Positions 1 through 10,295 of a DNA stretch of 64,000 nt are shown here, one piece after another (position 1 is the first letter of the stretch; each line of letters starts with the position of its first letter). The position numbers and the translations under genes were made by a program. The stretch lies in assembly GCA_963932465.1 (NCBI GenBank), contig OZ010792.1:190181556-190245555 (forward strand). The letters are read 5' to 3'. The notes below the pieces were generated by a model, which ran no database searches, was not told where the DNA came from, and worked only from the letters and a program-made list of their open reading frames with translations. The DNA is from Maratus speciosus. Its lineage: Eukaryota > Arthropoda > Arachnida > Araneae > Salticidae.

Positions 1-1963
1 GTGGCAGAAATTCACACTAAAATTTAAGTATTTGATTCCATTTTTAAAATATTAACTGATATCTATATAAGTTACAATTGAATATAAAAATGTACTCAAC
101 AAAAGATCTCGTTCACTTGAGAAAACACCATTTATGAGAATATACTCAAGCTAGTGTCACACTTATGCATTTTTGACTTAAAATCACATTGTTTGGCGAC
201 CAAAAGTAAAATAAAAAATCGTAAAGAAATAAATAATAATTACACATGTGACTCACAATTACATCTGCTTTTTTTTCTATGAGTTACGTGATGGGGCAAT
301 TAGATAAAAATAAAAAGAAAATAACAAAAAGAAAAAAAAAGTCATTAAAAATTCATCTAATCAAATTTTCAGATTCATTTCTATAATCTAACGCAAGCGA
401 TAATGAGCCAAATATCGCGTATCAATGGTAATCTTTCTCATTAAATTAATTTTTAAGCATTACAAATATTTTATCCAGGTTTAAATTAAATTACAAATAT
501 TTCTTTTAGGTTTAAATTAAATATATTCGTTTTTTAACATAATCCCTCATTTAAATGTATTTTGCTTTCTTTTTTTACAATTAAATATCAGTAATTATTT
601 TTTCATTTATTTTCTAACGGATACAGCGATTTCAATTCATTTGTCGCCAAAAAATAACCCCTGGCAACCTTTTCGTTCAAAATAACAATAAAATGCGAAA
701 TTTTTATCAAAAATCATTAGTTATCCCTGTATATTTTACTCATAAACCACCACGTGAATATTCTCTATCGAATGACACTATTTGCAAAAAAATCCACCGG
801 GTAGTTTTTGAAAACATTCGGGCGGAACTTTCAGATATTACTGCTTTATAATATATATGATAATAGATATATAAGTAGATACCGACAATCCTGACCAAAT
901 AGCGTTACGCTGATCGGTTGTATACCTCCGTTATCTGCATATTCACACATTTATCAGTTTTTTTCCGGCTCTCCAGTGTATATTGTTGTTCTAGATAAAC
1001 AATTATTGGGATAGGAACAAAATAACTAACAAAATGATGATTAATTTAATTTTAAACAACAAATTCAATGAACAAAAGATACTACGGCACTCTCTAAAAG
1101 TAAAAAGAATTTTTTTTTATAAAAGTGCAAGCAAAATATTAAATTTAAATTAAACAAAAATGAAACTTGTAATTACTATAATTTCACGGTAAATAAAAAT
1201 ATACTTATGGAAAATGCTATCCATGATTCGTCCGATTATAAAACATGAAACTTTTTAGCAATTCATAGCGTGAAAAGTTTTATTGTATTAGAAATGCAAA
1301 TATGATTGCAAAATCGATCAGAGACAGCGAGCATCTTTGGAGAATTAAAATAAGTTATATGATGAAAAATCACGAAATACACTGAATAAAGCGAAATAGA
1401 ATTTAAAAATAAAGTATTCTAGTATTCAGATTTAATGTACTGAATGAGAATAAATTTTGGAAAAAAGTTGAATAATAACGTGAAAAAATTTTCTGAGTAA
1501 GACGCATTTCGTGTATATATTTAAACATATGAATAAATTTAGTTTTGTGTAAAATATGCCTATAAATTAGACTGGTGTGTATAATGAAAGCAGATATATA
1601 GGTTTCTCAAAAAAGCTTTTTCCGTCTGTTTATTATTTATTATTTCTTTATGAATTTTGTAGCAGTCTGGTAATAAATTGAAAGCTATTAAAGAGGGGTG
1701 TATAAAACTAAAATTAAATATTCGTTCTTGAAAATTTTCTTAGTTTATAAAAGCTTCCCGAAATAAGTCTCAATTTTGGAAAACAATTGCTCATTTTTGG
1801 CGTATATACTTCACACTGTGTTATCTCACAACCCTACATAACATGGTTCTTATGAAGTCATTCGTGAGAAATCATAGTGCCACAAGACGTATCCCGAGAT
1901 ATTAATAAAACGAGACACAGATACTTGCATATAGATTAGTATTAAGATTTATTTCATTGTGTT
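1..1963. other. AT-rich non-coding stretch, nothing recognised
   Basis: No open frame of coding quality, no terminal inverted repeats and no tandem array seen. It consists of A/T-rich sequence with short homopolymer runs. Confidence 0.6.
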
Positions 1964-1967
1964 TTAA

Positions 1968-2488
1968 CCCTTTAGTGCGCAGCTTAGCATATATGCAAAC
2001 AACAGTGTTTTGAATTTAATAGATTTTTTTAATTTATATATACCTAATTCACACAAGAAAATTAAAATAACAATAACTGCTTTAATTAATATCAGTCATT
2101 TTGTATTTAAATAAAGCCAAATTAACCATTAAAACTTTCTGGTATAAAGTCTCTAAAGATTCTCTAAACTACGTAATTTCTAGAACGTATTCTATCACGG
2201 GAAATTAAAGGGTTAAACGTTACATTTTATACAAATAAATAATTATATAAAATAAGGTATTTGGAGACGTACTTATAAAAATATTTACCAATTTGCAATA
2301 TTTTAGCGGAAAACAACCGCACGACAGGAGTTTTTACTTGTATTGCAGATGTGCAACAGAACAAAGGATAGACGTATTTATGAAAAATGTATATCTGAAT
2401 TTTTGCATTATTTTTCCTGTGTAATAAACCTTTCAGTGAATCATATATAATTTTTTCGAAACAAAATAAAAAATCACGCATTTAAGGG
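1968..2488. mobile_element. piggyBac-type non-autonomous element (TTAA-flanked)
   Basis: Seen: TTAA at 1964-1967 is followed by CCCTTTAGTGCG, and the right end reads CGCATTTAAGGG before TTAA at 2489-2492. Read inward, both ends begin CCCTT and agree at 10 of 12 positions. Known: piggyBac elements duplicate TTAA and end in CCY. An alternative right boundary is the AAAGGG at 2207-2212 followed by TTAA at 2213-2216, which would make a 245-bp element next to other sequence. No transposase is encoded; the short minus-strand ORF at 2227-2481 resembles nothing I know. Confidence 0.5.
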
Positions 2489-2492
2489 TTAA

Positions 2493-2994
2493 GTGCAGAA
2501 TTTTTCTTATTCAAACTATTCGCGCAAAATAATTTTAAATTGCACATGCATGTTTTTTACACAATTTAATTCGAAAACTTCAATATAACAAATGGAGTAA
2601 TATTGTATATGTATAAGTTTATTGGTATAGTGACTCATATTTGAACCGCCTTTAAACTGAACGCTTGGTTATTCATATTTAATAATGCGCTCGTTTCGAA
2701 TCATTTTGTAGAATACGTAAAAAAATCCGGAACAAGAATCATAACTCTAATTCTAAATGTCGCAGAATAAAATAGTTTGAAAAAAAAATTTCTTGATCAT
2801 GATTTTTACAATCTTGTTAAAATGAAAAATTTTCAAGGGGCCGTATACAAGTTTATTTTTATAAGGATTTTGATAATACAAATGGGAACTTCTATATTTT
2901 ATTATTTTAAACAAATAATCAAGCTGCATTTATAATCTACCAGTGTAAATATATATTCATGAAAAAAACTTTATAGATTCATATGTAATATATA
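2493..2994. other. AT-rich non-coding stretch, nothing recognised
   Basis: No coding frame, array or paired termini seen between the piggyBac-type element and the next dispersed repeat. Confidence 0.5.
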
Positions 2995-3430
2995 AAAATG
3001 AAAATTCGTTTGTCTGTCTGTAATTCTATACAAATCCACAGTTTTAAACCAGAACTGTGAAATTTTAGGTACATGTGTATTACAACACGGTCGAGACAAC
3101 TAAAGTAACCCAAAATCGAAATAATTTATAGTTAATTTTTAATTAATAAAAAACCACCAATTTAATAGCAATTTTCTATCAAATTTAAATATTTTTCGTC
3201 GTAGCATTTGCCAAAAATTAAAAATCCACAGTAAAATTCTTAGTACAACAATTACTTTTCTATTGCAGATTTCCACATGAAAATGAAATAAAAAGTTTGA
3301 CGAATTAAGAAAAAAACAATATTACGTCATAACTTTTCTATGGCAAGATTTCCACGTGAAAGATGAAAATGAAATAAATAGTTTGACGAATTTTTAAAAA
3401 AGTGAATATTACGTCATATTGAAAATATAA
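2995..3430 (+). repeat. Dispersed repeat, copy 1 (inverted copy at about 27150-27720)
   Basis: The segment starts with a TTTGTCTGTCTGTAATTCTA block, runs through a GTACATGTGTATTA block, and ends with blocks of the form TTTCCACGTGAAA...TTTGACGAATT...ATTACGTCATA. The same blocks appear in reverse order and complement between about 27150 and 27720. No coding capacity is seen. It may be a decayed SINE or MITE, but I could not define termini. Confidence 0.6.
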
Positions 3431-3651
3431 TGGATGTCAGCAGGTGAATATATAACGTCATATGTGTTTGAAAAAAACGTATTGAAACATGAAAAAATTC
3501 CGATTATGGAAATATTGGCTTATTTTGACATTTTGAAGTTCTCTGAATTTGTTTTCATCATTTTAAAATCTATTACATTTATATACGCGAGTCTATGCGT
3601 GTATATTAGAATTTCCTCAAAGGTTTAGGTCTCTAGAGCTCATACTTAGGG

Positions 3652-3906
3652 AAGAACTGAAATTAAATTTTCAGATTCATTTTAAATAAAATTCATAGAT
3701 TTTTTGTACTTGACATTTTTCTTTAATCATCAAACAAATGAATTAAATAACAAAATACTTGGAAACAACTGTTAATCAAAAGGTTTTAATCTCGGTCTCA
3801 ATCAAGATCACAAATTATATTTACTAAGTAAGTTGGAAATCTGGCTTCCGGGTTAAATGAAAAAAAAAAGAGTGACAATTACGTAAATTAACACTTAATC
3901 GTCTGC
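3652..3906 (+). repeat. Host repeat copy A (uninterrupted, 'empty site')
   Basis: About 250 bp starting GAACTGAAATTAAATT and ending ACACTTAATCGT. It is repeated, interrupted by a 3.7-kb insertion, at 3950-4126 plus 7835-7931. In this copy TTTACTAA (ending 3827) runs directly into GTAAGTTGGAAATC, which shows what the target looked like before insertion. Confidence 0.75.
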
Positions 3907-3949
3907 TACTGAAGAACTGAAAGTCTGAAGTACTGAAGAACCGAAGGTC

Positions 3950-4126
3950 AAAGAACTGAAATTAAATTGTCACATTTTTTTTTAATAAAATTCATAGAAT
4001 TTTTGTATTTGACATTTTTCTTTAATCATGAAAAAAATTAATTAAATAACAAAATACTCGGAAACAAGTGTTCATCAAAAGGTTTTAATCTCGGTCTCAA
4101 TCAAGATCACAAATTATATTTACTAA
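3950..4126 (+). repeat. Host repeat copy B, left part
   Basis: Matches the first part of copy A (3652-3827), including the shared ending TCGGTCTCAATCAAGATCAC and then TTTACTAA. At 4127 it breaks into the inserted TIR element. The last three bases, TAA (4124-4126), are the target duplication. A short run of GAAGAACTGAA-like repeats separates it from copy A. Confidence 0.75.
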
Positions 4127-4536
4127 CAAGGAGAGGGTCCGAGGTTGATCTCACCGAATGCGATGAACATTTGTGTATCGATAGAGTATAGTTAGTATAT
4201 AAATACATGAGCGCCATACAGCGCAACCCCTAGGGGTTATGAGAAAATAAGTCTCAAAGTTTTAAGCTACAGTTCATAATCGACTAAATTTCCTTTTTTG
4301 ACAAGCGGTTCAATAACGCGATCGGCAGCACGATGGATTTGCGCTTTTTCGACCCGGGTTCAAATCCGGCTCGGACATGTTTTTCAGAACGAAAATTTTT
4401 ATCAATCATTTCCGAACCGTAATGCAAAAAATATGTATAATAATTAAAACTTACGAAAAATATGAATTAAATGTATGTTTTGTAGCATATAAGTGCTTTT
4501 TTAACTATGAAAATTTTCATGTTTAAATATATAATG

Positions 4537-4560
<24 letters not shown>
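4127..4560 (+). repeat. Left terminal inverted repeat
   Basis: Pairs with about 7375-7834. Shared landmarks are GGTCCGAGGTT-like sequence at the tip, ATCGATAGA, GGGTTCAAATCCGGC, TTACGAAAAATATGAATTAA and TATAAGTGCTTTTTTAACTA. It ends in an A-run of about 40 bases at 4536-4575. Confidence 0.75.
4361..4376 (+). promoter_or_regulatory. tRNA-type B-box-like motif inside the TIR
   Basis: GGGTTCAAATCCGGCT resembles the T-arm/B box of a tRNA (consensus GGTTCGANTCC), with CCGG able to pair on both sides of the loop. The same motif is kept in the right TIR near 7569-7583 on the minus strand. No matching acceptor stem or clear A box is present, so this is not a tRNA gene. It may be a pol III promoter relic or a coincidence. 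Confidence 0.3.
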
Positions 4561-4576
<16 letters not shown>

Positions 4577-4871
4577 CATATTTATATGCCTATAGACCAG
4601 AAATTTTTTGTAGTTATTTTAAATTATTTACAGTTATTTCAATGAATATCAACAAATTTAACAGAGAAATAAATTAAAATAAGTGAGCAAATATATTATT
4701 TTCATTTTGTTTCCTCATTCAAATACTTCAAATATTTGATGGTTTATTAAAAATATCCTTTTATATATTTAATATGATTTTTAAAGTCTGGGATTCTTGA
4801 TTTTTAATTATAATAAATGTCTCCTCAGTAATTTCTTTTGGAAATCATTTTTTTTTTGTTGTTTAATATTT

Positions 4872-4897
4872 AAGTATTGCGCGGCAGCGCAATACTT
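4872..4897. repeat. Perfect 11-bp GC-rich hairpin
   Basis: AAGTATTGCGC, loop GGCA, then GCGCAATACTT. It lies in otherwise AT-rich DNA inside the TIR element. It could be a Helitron-like 3' hairpin, but no CTRR end follows. Confidence 0.6.
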
Positions 4898-5724
4898 ATT
4901 TATTTCCAGTGTCACTTCTCAATGTTAATTTAACATAGAAAAGCCTATGGAGATCATAACTTTTTCATTATTTCTTCCCACCTTTTTGTCCCTGATGCCA
5001 CTCATTTTTAATTATTTGCTAATTATAATAATATTATAAATTCAAAGTGTAAAAACATTTGCCAGACGTCAGGGTCAAAACGGATCATAAAACGCATTTG
5101 CATATAGGTGAATTATAATCTAGAGAGTGACATGGGCTAAGTTTTATTTACATTAATCGAATATTTTTCTTAATAATTTCAAATTTCGCTTTTTTCATTG
5201 AGAATCAACGGACATTTTCTAATAAAATTTAACATTTTTCCTTCATTGTTGTAAATAATTCAAAAGCCGTAATAATAATTTGCCTATTTTTAGTTGAATG
5301 ATTTTCACGTGAAACATTAAACTGAAGAAACTGAAATAGTTTTTTTTTTTTTTTTAAGAATTAAAAAGAAGATGAATATGACGTCATAGTGGAAATAAAT
5401 GACATTTTCAAGCAGATTTTTCAATTCCTACTATTAGTTCCCACTCTCCCTATATTTATTTATACATTTATATATCTTGTTCAAATTTTCAATCGTTAAT
5501 AAAATACTCATTATTCATCCTATCAAGTTGAAATGAATTTTTTAAAACTTGTACTGGATGACAATTGATGTTAATACAGTTTTTTCAAATACTAATTCAT
5601 TAATTAAATTTAATTAATTAATTTTAGTTTTGCATGTGAAACAAAATGGCGGCCATTGGTTATTGAAGATCAATGAAAGTATTTTCAATAAGTGGTTACC
5701 ATAGGGGGGACCCTGTTCTGTCGC

Positions 5725-5850
5725 CAAATACCGCCAAGTTTATCGCCAAGTTTATCGCCAAGTTTGACGGCCAAAATGAGTTTCCAAAAGTGACGCCAAC
5801 TTGGCGATATCTCTAATATTTCGCCAAATTCCCATAGAGCTCCATTGTAA
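5725..5850 (+). repeat. Short CGCCAAGTTTAT tandem repeats
   Basis: Three close copies of CGCCAAGTTTAT/GA are followed by GCGAT and CCAACTTGGCGATA, the inverse motif. Similar GCCAAGTTGG motifs recur near 34790-34890. No function recognised. Confidence 0.5.
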
Positions 5851-6193
5851 ACCTACTTGCTTATAGAAAATCAACAAATTGAGATATTTTAATGCAACAA
5901 AAATTGATATTAGCTTAAGGGATTATATTAAATTTTTCTTTGATGACCTAAGTAGGAATTGAGTTTAAAAACAAAACTTTTATATTACTTGTTTAAGTTC
6001 AGATTGTAATTTTTTGACCAAACTACAGCAACCTGCATTACTGCACTGGTGAAACATTTTGAATTATTCATAGGTAAATTGCATCACAAATTGTGATGCG
6101 ATATCGCACAAATCAAAGCCTGATGATGTTACCCTCCATTAATTTTGAAATGTGTTCGTCTGAATGCAGTAGCTATTAAAAAAACTTGACATA

Positions 6194-6804
6194 TTAAACA
6201 AAAACCTAATTTGCAGAACAAATTAAAAAAACAAAATTTATTTCCCAAATTGTTTAAGCCCGAGAAGGGGCAGATATTAAGATATTTCATTCAAATCGTT
6301 CTACATTTACTGTTAAAATTTTGTAACAAATAAGTTAAACCAATTGAACATTAAAAAATATAATGAAATTCATACAATATAATATTTTAAACACCTATAT
6401 ACTTAGATTCCGTTCAAATGAAATCAAAATAAATCTTAGACTTTTTCCATTTTTAAGTTGTAAATATTTGTACTGCAGATTTTGCATTATGTTTATGACG
6501 ATTGTACATAATATCATAAGATACATGCAAAATACAAAACTTTAAAAAAGCCTAAGATTTATTTCGATTTCATTTGAACGGAATCTAAGTATATAGGTGT
6601 TTAAAGTATTATATTGTATGAATTTCATTTTTAATTTTTATTTTTAATGTTCAATTGGTTTAACTTATTTGTTACCAAAATTTAACATTAAATGTAGAAC
6701 GAATTGAATGAAATATCTTAATATCTGCCCTTTCTCGGGCTTAAACAATTTGGGAAATAAATTTTGTTTTTTTAATTTGTTCTGCAAATTAGTTTTTTGT
6801 TTAA
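6194..6804. repeat. 610-bp palindrome (two arms of about 250 bp) inside the TIR element
   Basis: The left arm runs from TTAAACAAAAACCTAATTTG (6194) to about 6440. The right arm, about 6547-6804, repeats it inverted with few differences. Shared landmarks are CCGAGAAGGGGCAGATATT, CAATTGAACATTAAA and CTATATACTTAGATTCCG. The spacer of about 100 bp is unique. It is probably a fold-back/MITE nested in the larger element. No terminal duplication could be defined. Confidence 0.75.
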
Positions 6805-7374
6805 TTTTTATATAATGCAGTTTAATTATATAAATACAATTTTAAATGCGAATATTTGCATGTTTATATATTTAATGAAATGTAAAGATAAAATAAATAA
6901 AAAATAAGAAGAAGAAGCTAAAAAAGGGTCAATTGAAACTTGTATAGAACATAAAATTAAGCTAATTTTAAAGTGTATTTACAGTTATTTACATAAATAA
7001 GGTACTATTTTTCACAGTGAAATAAATGTATCGTTTTTTTAATTTTTTAATTTTTTAAATCTTTGATTCTTATTATTATAGTTAGAATAACTGTCTTTGT
7101 GCTTAAAAATAAGTTCTAAAAAGATATTGAATTGCTGAAAATAGTTATAGCGCAGGTAATAATTACAAATCCAAAAATCCGAAAAAAAAAATCATCAAAT
7201 ATTCGAAATACTTTCATATAGAAACAAAATTAAAATAATATAATTATTCACGCATTTATATCACGTGTTTTAATTTATTTGCATATGAAAAACAGTAGAT
7301 TATTCATTAAAATAACTGTAAATAATTTTAAATAACAACAAAATAATTCTTGTCTATTGATATAAATATGCGGT

Positions 7375-7834
7375 TTTTTTTTTTTTTAATTTATATATTT
7401 ATATATACATTATATATTTAAGCATCCAAAATTTCGTAGTTAAAAAAGCACTTATATGCTACAAAACATACATTTAATTCATATTTTTCGTAAATTTCAA
7501 TTATTATACATATTTTTTCAAGTGCGGTTAGAAAATGATTGATACAAATTTTCGTTCCGAAAAACAAGTCCGAGCCGGATTTGAACCCGGGCCGAAAAAA
7601 CTCAAATCCAGCGTGCTGTCGATCGTATTACTGATCCGCTTGCCAAAGAAGGAAATTTATCCGATTATGAAATATAGCTTAAACTTTGAGACTTTTTTTC
7701 ACAAGACCCCCTGGGGGTTGCACTTTATGGCGCTCATATATTTCATCATATATATCATATATACTAATTATATTCTATCGATACACAAATGTTCATCACA
7801 TTCGATGAGACCAACTTCGGACCCCCCCTCCTTG
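7375..7834 (-). repeat. Right terminal inverted repeat
   Basis: Inverted partner of 4127-4560. It carries the same B-box-like motif on the minus strand and ends CCCCCCCTCCTTG immediately before TAA. The 100-codon plus-strand frame at 7535-7837 is an accident of this repeat, not a gene. Confidence 0.75.
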
Positions 7835-7863
7835 TAAGTAAGTTGGAAATCTCTGGCTTCCGG

Positions 7864-7899
<36 letters not shown>

Positions 7900-7931
7900 G
7901 ACAATTACTTAAATTAACACTCAATCGTAGA
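7835..7931 (+). repeat. Host repeat copy B, right part
   Basis: Continues copy B after the inserted element with GTAAGTTGGAAATC, an A-run of about 30 bases, then AATTAACACTCAATCGT. It matches copy A at 3825-3906. Confidence 0.7.
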
Positions 7932-8494
7932 TTTTTCAAAACAAACGTTCTTAAAATTCCGGTCAACGCCGGATAATTTAGCTAGTATATTATGTAATAT
8001 ATAGTAGATAATGTATTAGTATATAATGTAATGTACAATGACTAGCGGAAAATTTGACACAAATGATAATGGCACATCTTACGGTATGTTATTATTTTTG
8101 TTGGAAATAATATATGGATTATATTAAACTTCGGGTGAAAACACTATCAGAAATTATATAGGACTAATTTGCCTATCAATGCAAGCTGAACTTTCCATTT
8201 AATTGAGTCATATAAATTAGATTATCAGAAAAGGAATGTTTTATATTTTAAAATAACTCAGGCAGATAGAAGAATGGACATAGTGGAAGTTTAAATGGAA
8301 TTAGAAATATTTTAATGATGATTTTAAGGCAAATAATGACAGGCAGAAATTCTTTAAAGGAGCTGACTAATGCATCTTAATGAATATGTGAATAAATCGA
8401 CCTGCAAATCAAGTTACTCTGTAATACAAAGATATTTAGTTCACAGCAGTGTAAATTATTTACTAGAATAGCTTATTGGGAAGTACTTCGTATA
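7932..8494. other. AT-rich non-coding stretch, nothing recognised
   Basis: No coding frame or paired termini seen. Confidence 0.5.
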
Positions 8495-9660
8495 GCCCTT
8501 AATCAGCGGACTCTTTCAATTTTAGACATATTGTCGAACATTGAAAAATATACTTATCGGATTCTTCTGGAACTTCGTGATTGTAAAGAATATGTTTGAC
8601 ATCATATTTATCAACTTTGATTTGATAAGGAGGGCAATAAGGGGAACAGCAAAAAATCAAAGAATAATTATAATATTTGGGATCATCCAGTAAATTAAAA
8701 TGCACGAAATGATCTATCGCTATAGCTTAGGAATATGTGGATACTGTACAGCACGTTTATTGTGTCTTGTATGAATATCACGTATATTCATGGGGATATA
8801 GCAATTTTTTTTAAAGTTCAAAAATTTTAGCATGTATATAGCTTATATAATGCAGGTTTTTCAATCAAATGTAACGCCAGCTTTAGAAACATTAGCAAAA
8901 TGTAGTAGAAACAATATAGTGCAACTGGAATAAAAATATATTAAATATTTTATGAAATATGAGCAGTTATATGAAATAATTTTTATCTGCGCATGCGCGA
9001 AAGATAACATAGTTTTACATAATTTAATAGTCAACTCTATGGAGCAACGCATAAAAAAATCCAGCCAAATACCGTGAAAATTCAGAAAGATATTGGCGAT
9101 AGAGCGAGCTGAGTTTTAGTTGTTCTCTAAAAGCTACTGAATGATAAGGGATTTTCCACAAATTGCCATTTTTCATGAACTGACTTTCAGAAAAAAAGTT
9201 ATTATTTAATGAATATCAACGAGTAGATTTGGAACAAATGCTTCGATTTTGGTACTTTTTTTACAATAGAATAAACTCGTTCTGGTGGTTATCCAAGAAG
9301 AAATAAAGCATAAGTAAAAAATAAAAATAATAAAAAATAAAATTGGCAATTTGAGCAAAATTTCTTATTATTTAGGTGCTTTTAGAGATAAACTAAACAT
9401 TAGCTCACTCTAACGCCGTTATCTTTCTGAAGTTTCACCATATTTGACTCTATTTCTTTTATTAGTTGCTCCATAGAGTCAAATATTATTATTTTTCTTT
9501 GATTTTTTGTTGGCTCCTTATTTGTCCTCCTTATCAAATACGTGGATAAATATGAAGTCAAACATATTCTTTATAATCTTGAAAATTCCGACAAGTTTAT
9601 TTTTAAATATTCGACAAAATGTCTAAAATGGAAAGCGTCCGGTGATTAATGGCTATGTAG
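8495..9660. repeat. Fold-back structure: inverted duplication with coding-like arms
   Basis: About 8495-8700 and 9485-9660 are inverted copies. The left arm read on the minus strand gives CPPYQIKVDKYDVKHILYN, then SDKYIF, CLK and a stop. The right arm read on the plus strand gives VDKYEVKHILYN, then SDKFIF, CLKWK and a stop at the same place. Amino-acid similarity and the shared stop suggest both come from a once-coding segment, which I cannot name. The right arm has indels further upstream in the frame. An inner inverted pair at 9031-9130 and 9380-9485 lies between the arms. Confidence 0.55.
9031..9485. mobile_element. Small TIR (MITE-like) element
   Basis: The left end reads CAACTCTATGGAGCAAC and the right end GTTGCTCCATAGAGTC. 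The inverted similarity continues for about 100 bp, including TTCAGAAAGATA and AACGGCG-like blocks. Exact edges and a target duplication are not certain. No ORF. Confidence 0.5.
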
Positions 9661-9665
9661 TGCAT

Positions 9666-10132
9666 ATACAGTGACATATATACCATTTTTTTAATTTATG
9701 TATTTTTAGAAACTTACATGAACTTATTACCATTAAAAATATAGGGCATTTTTACATTCGTAAACGATGTTCAATGATGATTAACGTTTAGGTATTTACA
9801 TATTTCTAGAAATTAACTATTAATTAATGACTTAAAAACGCTACGCAAATGTGTTAATTTAAAGGATAAAAATGAAGTATTTCTGGTTAAATTTCACTGT
9901 TTTCTTATGAATTACATATTATTAAAAAGAAAACTAGGAAAGTTTTATTAATGCAATCTTTAGGTCTTAAAATAATTGTAGTAATATTGGAAAAATAAAC
10001 GTTTCGCTAAAACTGAAACAGTATATTGAAGAACTCAAGAATTATAATAGCAACATCTTGACATTTTTAAAAATTATGCAGTAGAATTAAATGATATACA
10101 TTATTCCACACCTGTATTTTTTACCTTTTATT
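9666..10132. other. AT-rich non-coding stretch, nothing recognised
   Basis: No coding frame or repeat structure seen. Confidence 0.5.
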
Positions 10133-10256
10133 AGGTAGCTTTCATTACAAAAAGCTACCTATTGCAGCCGTTCGGAGGAAAGCGATTTCAAAAAATTTTG
10201 GTATATTTTCATCGACCATGACCCCCAGACCCCGAAACCACCCTCCGTTCAAAATT

Positions 10257-10258
<2 letters not shown>

Positions 10259-10293
<35 letters not shown>
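10259..10293. repeat. (TA)n microsatellite
   Basis: Uninterrupted alternating TA run just before the first unit of the 330-bp array. Confidence 0.9.

Positions 10294-10295
<2 letters not shown>

Larger units (their letters stand above)
4127..7834. mobile_element. 3.7-kb DNA-transposon-like element with long TIRs and TAA target duplication
   Basis: Seen: the left end starts CAAGGAGAGGGTCCGA and the right end is its inverted counterpart ending CTCCTTG. The inverted similarity extends about 430 bp at each end (4127-4560 and about 7375-7834). TAA flanks both ends (4124-4126 and 7835-7837), and the paralogous empty site at 3825-3827 has a single TAA. Known: a 3-bp TWA duplication is typical of PIF/Harbinger elements. 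Inference: a non-autonomous member of that type. No transposase frame is visible inside. The interior holds a 26-bp perfect hairpin and a separate 610-bp palindrome. The class assignment rests only on the target duplication. Confidence 0.75.

Noticed and set aside
4301..4380. tRNA gene
   Set aside because: Only a T-arm/B-box-like segment is present; no matching acceptor stem, anticodon arm or A box could be drawn.
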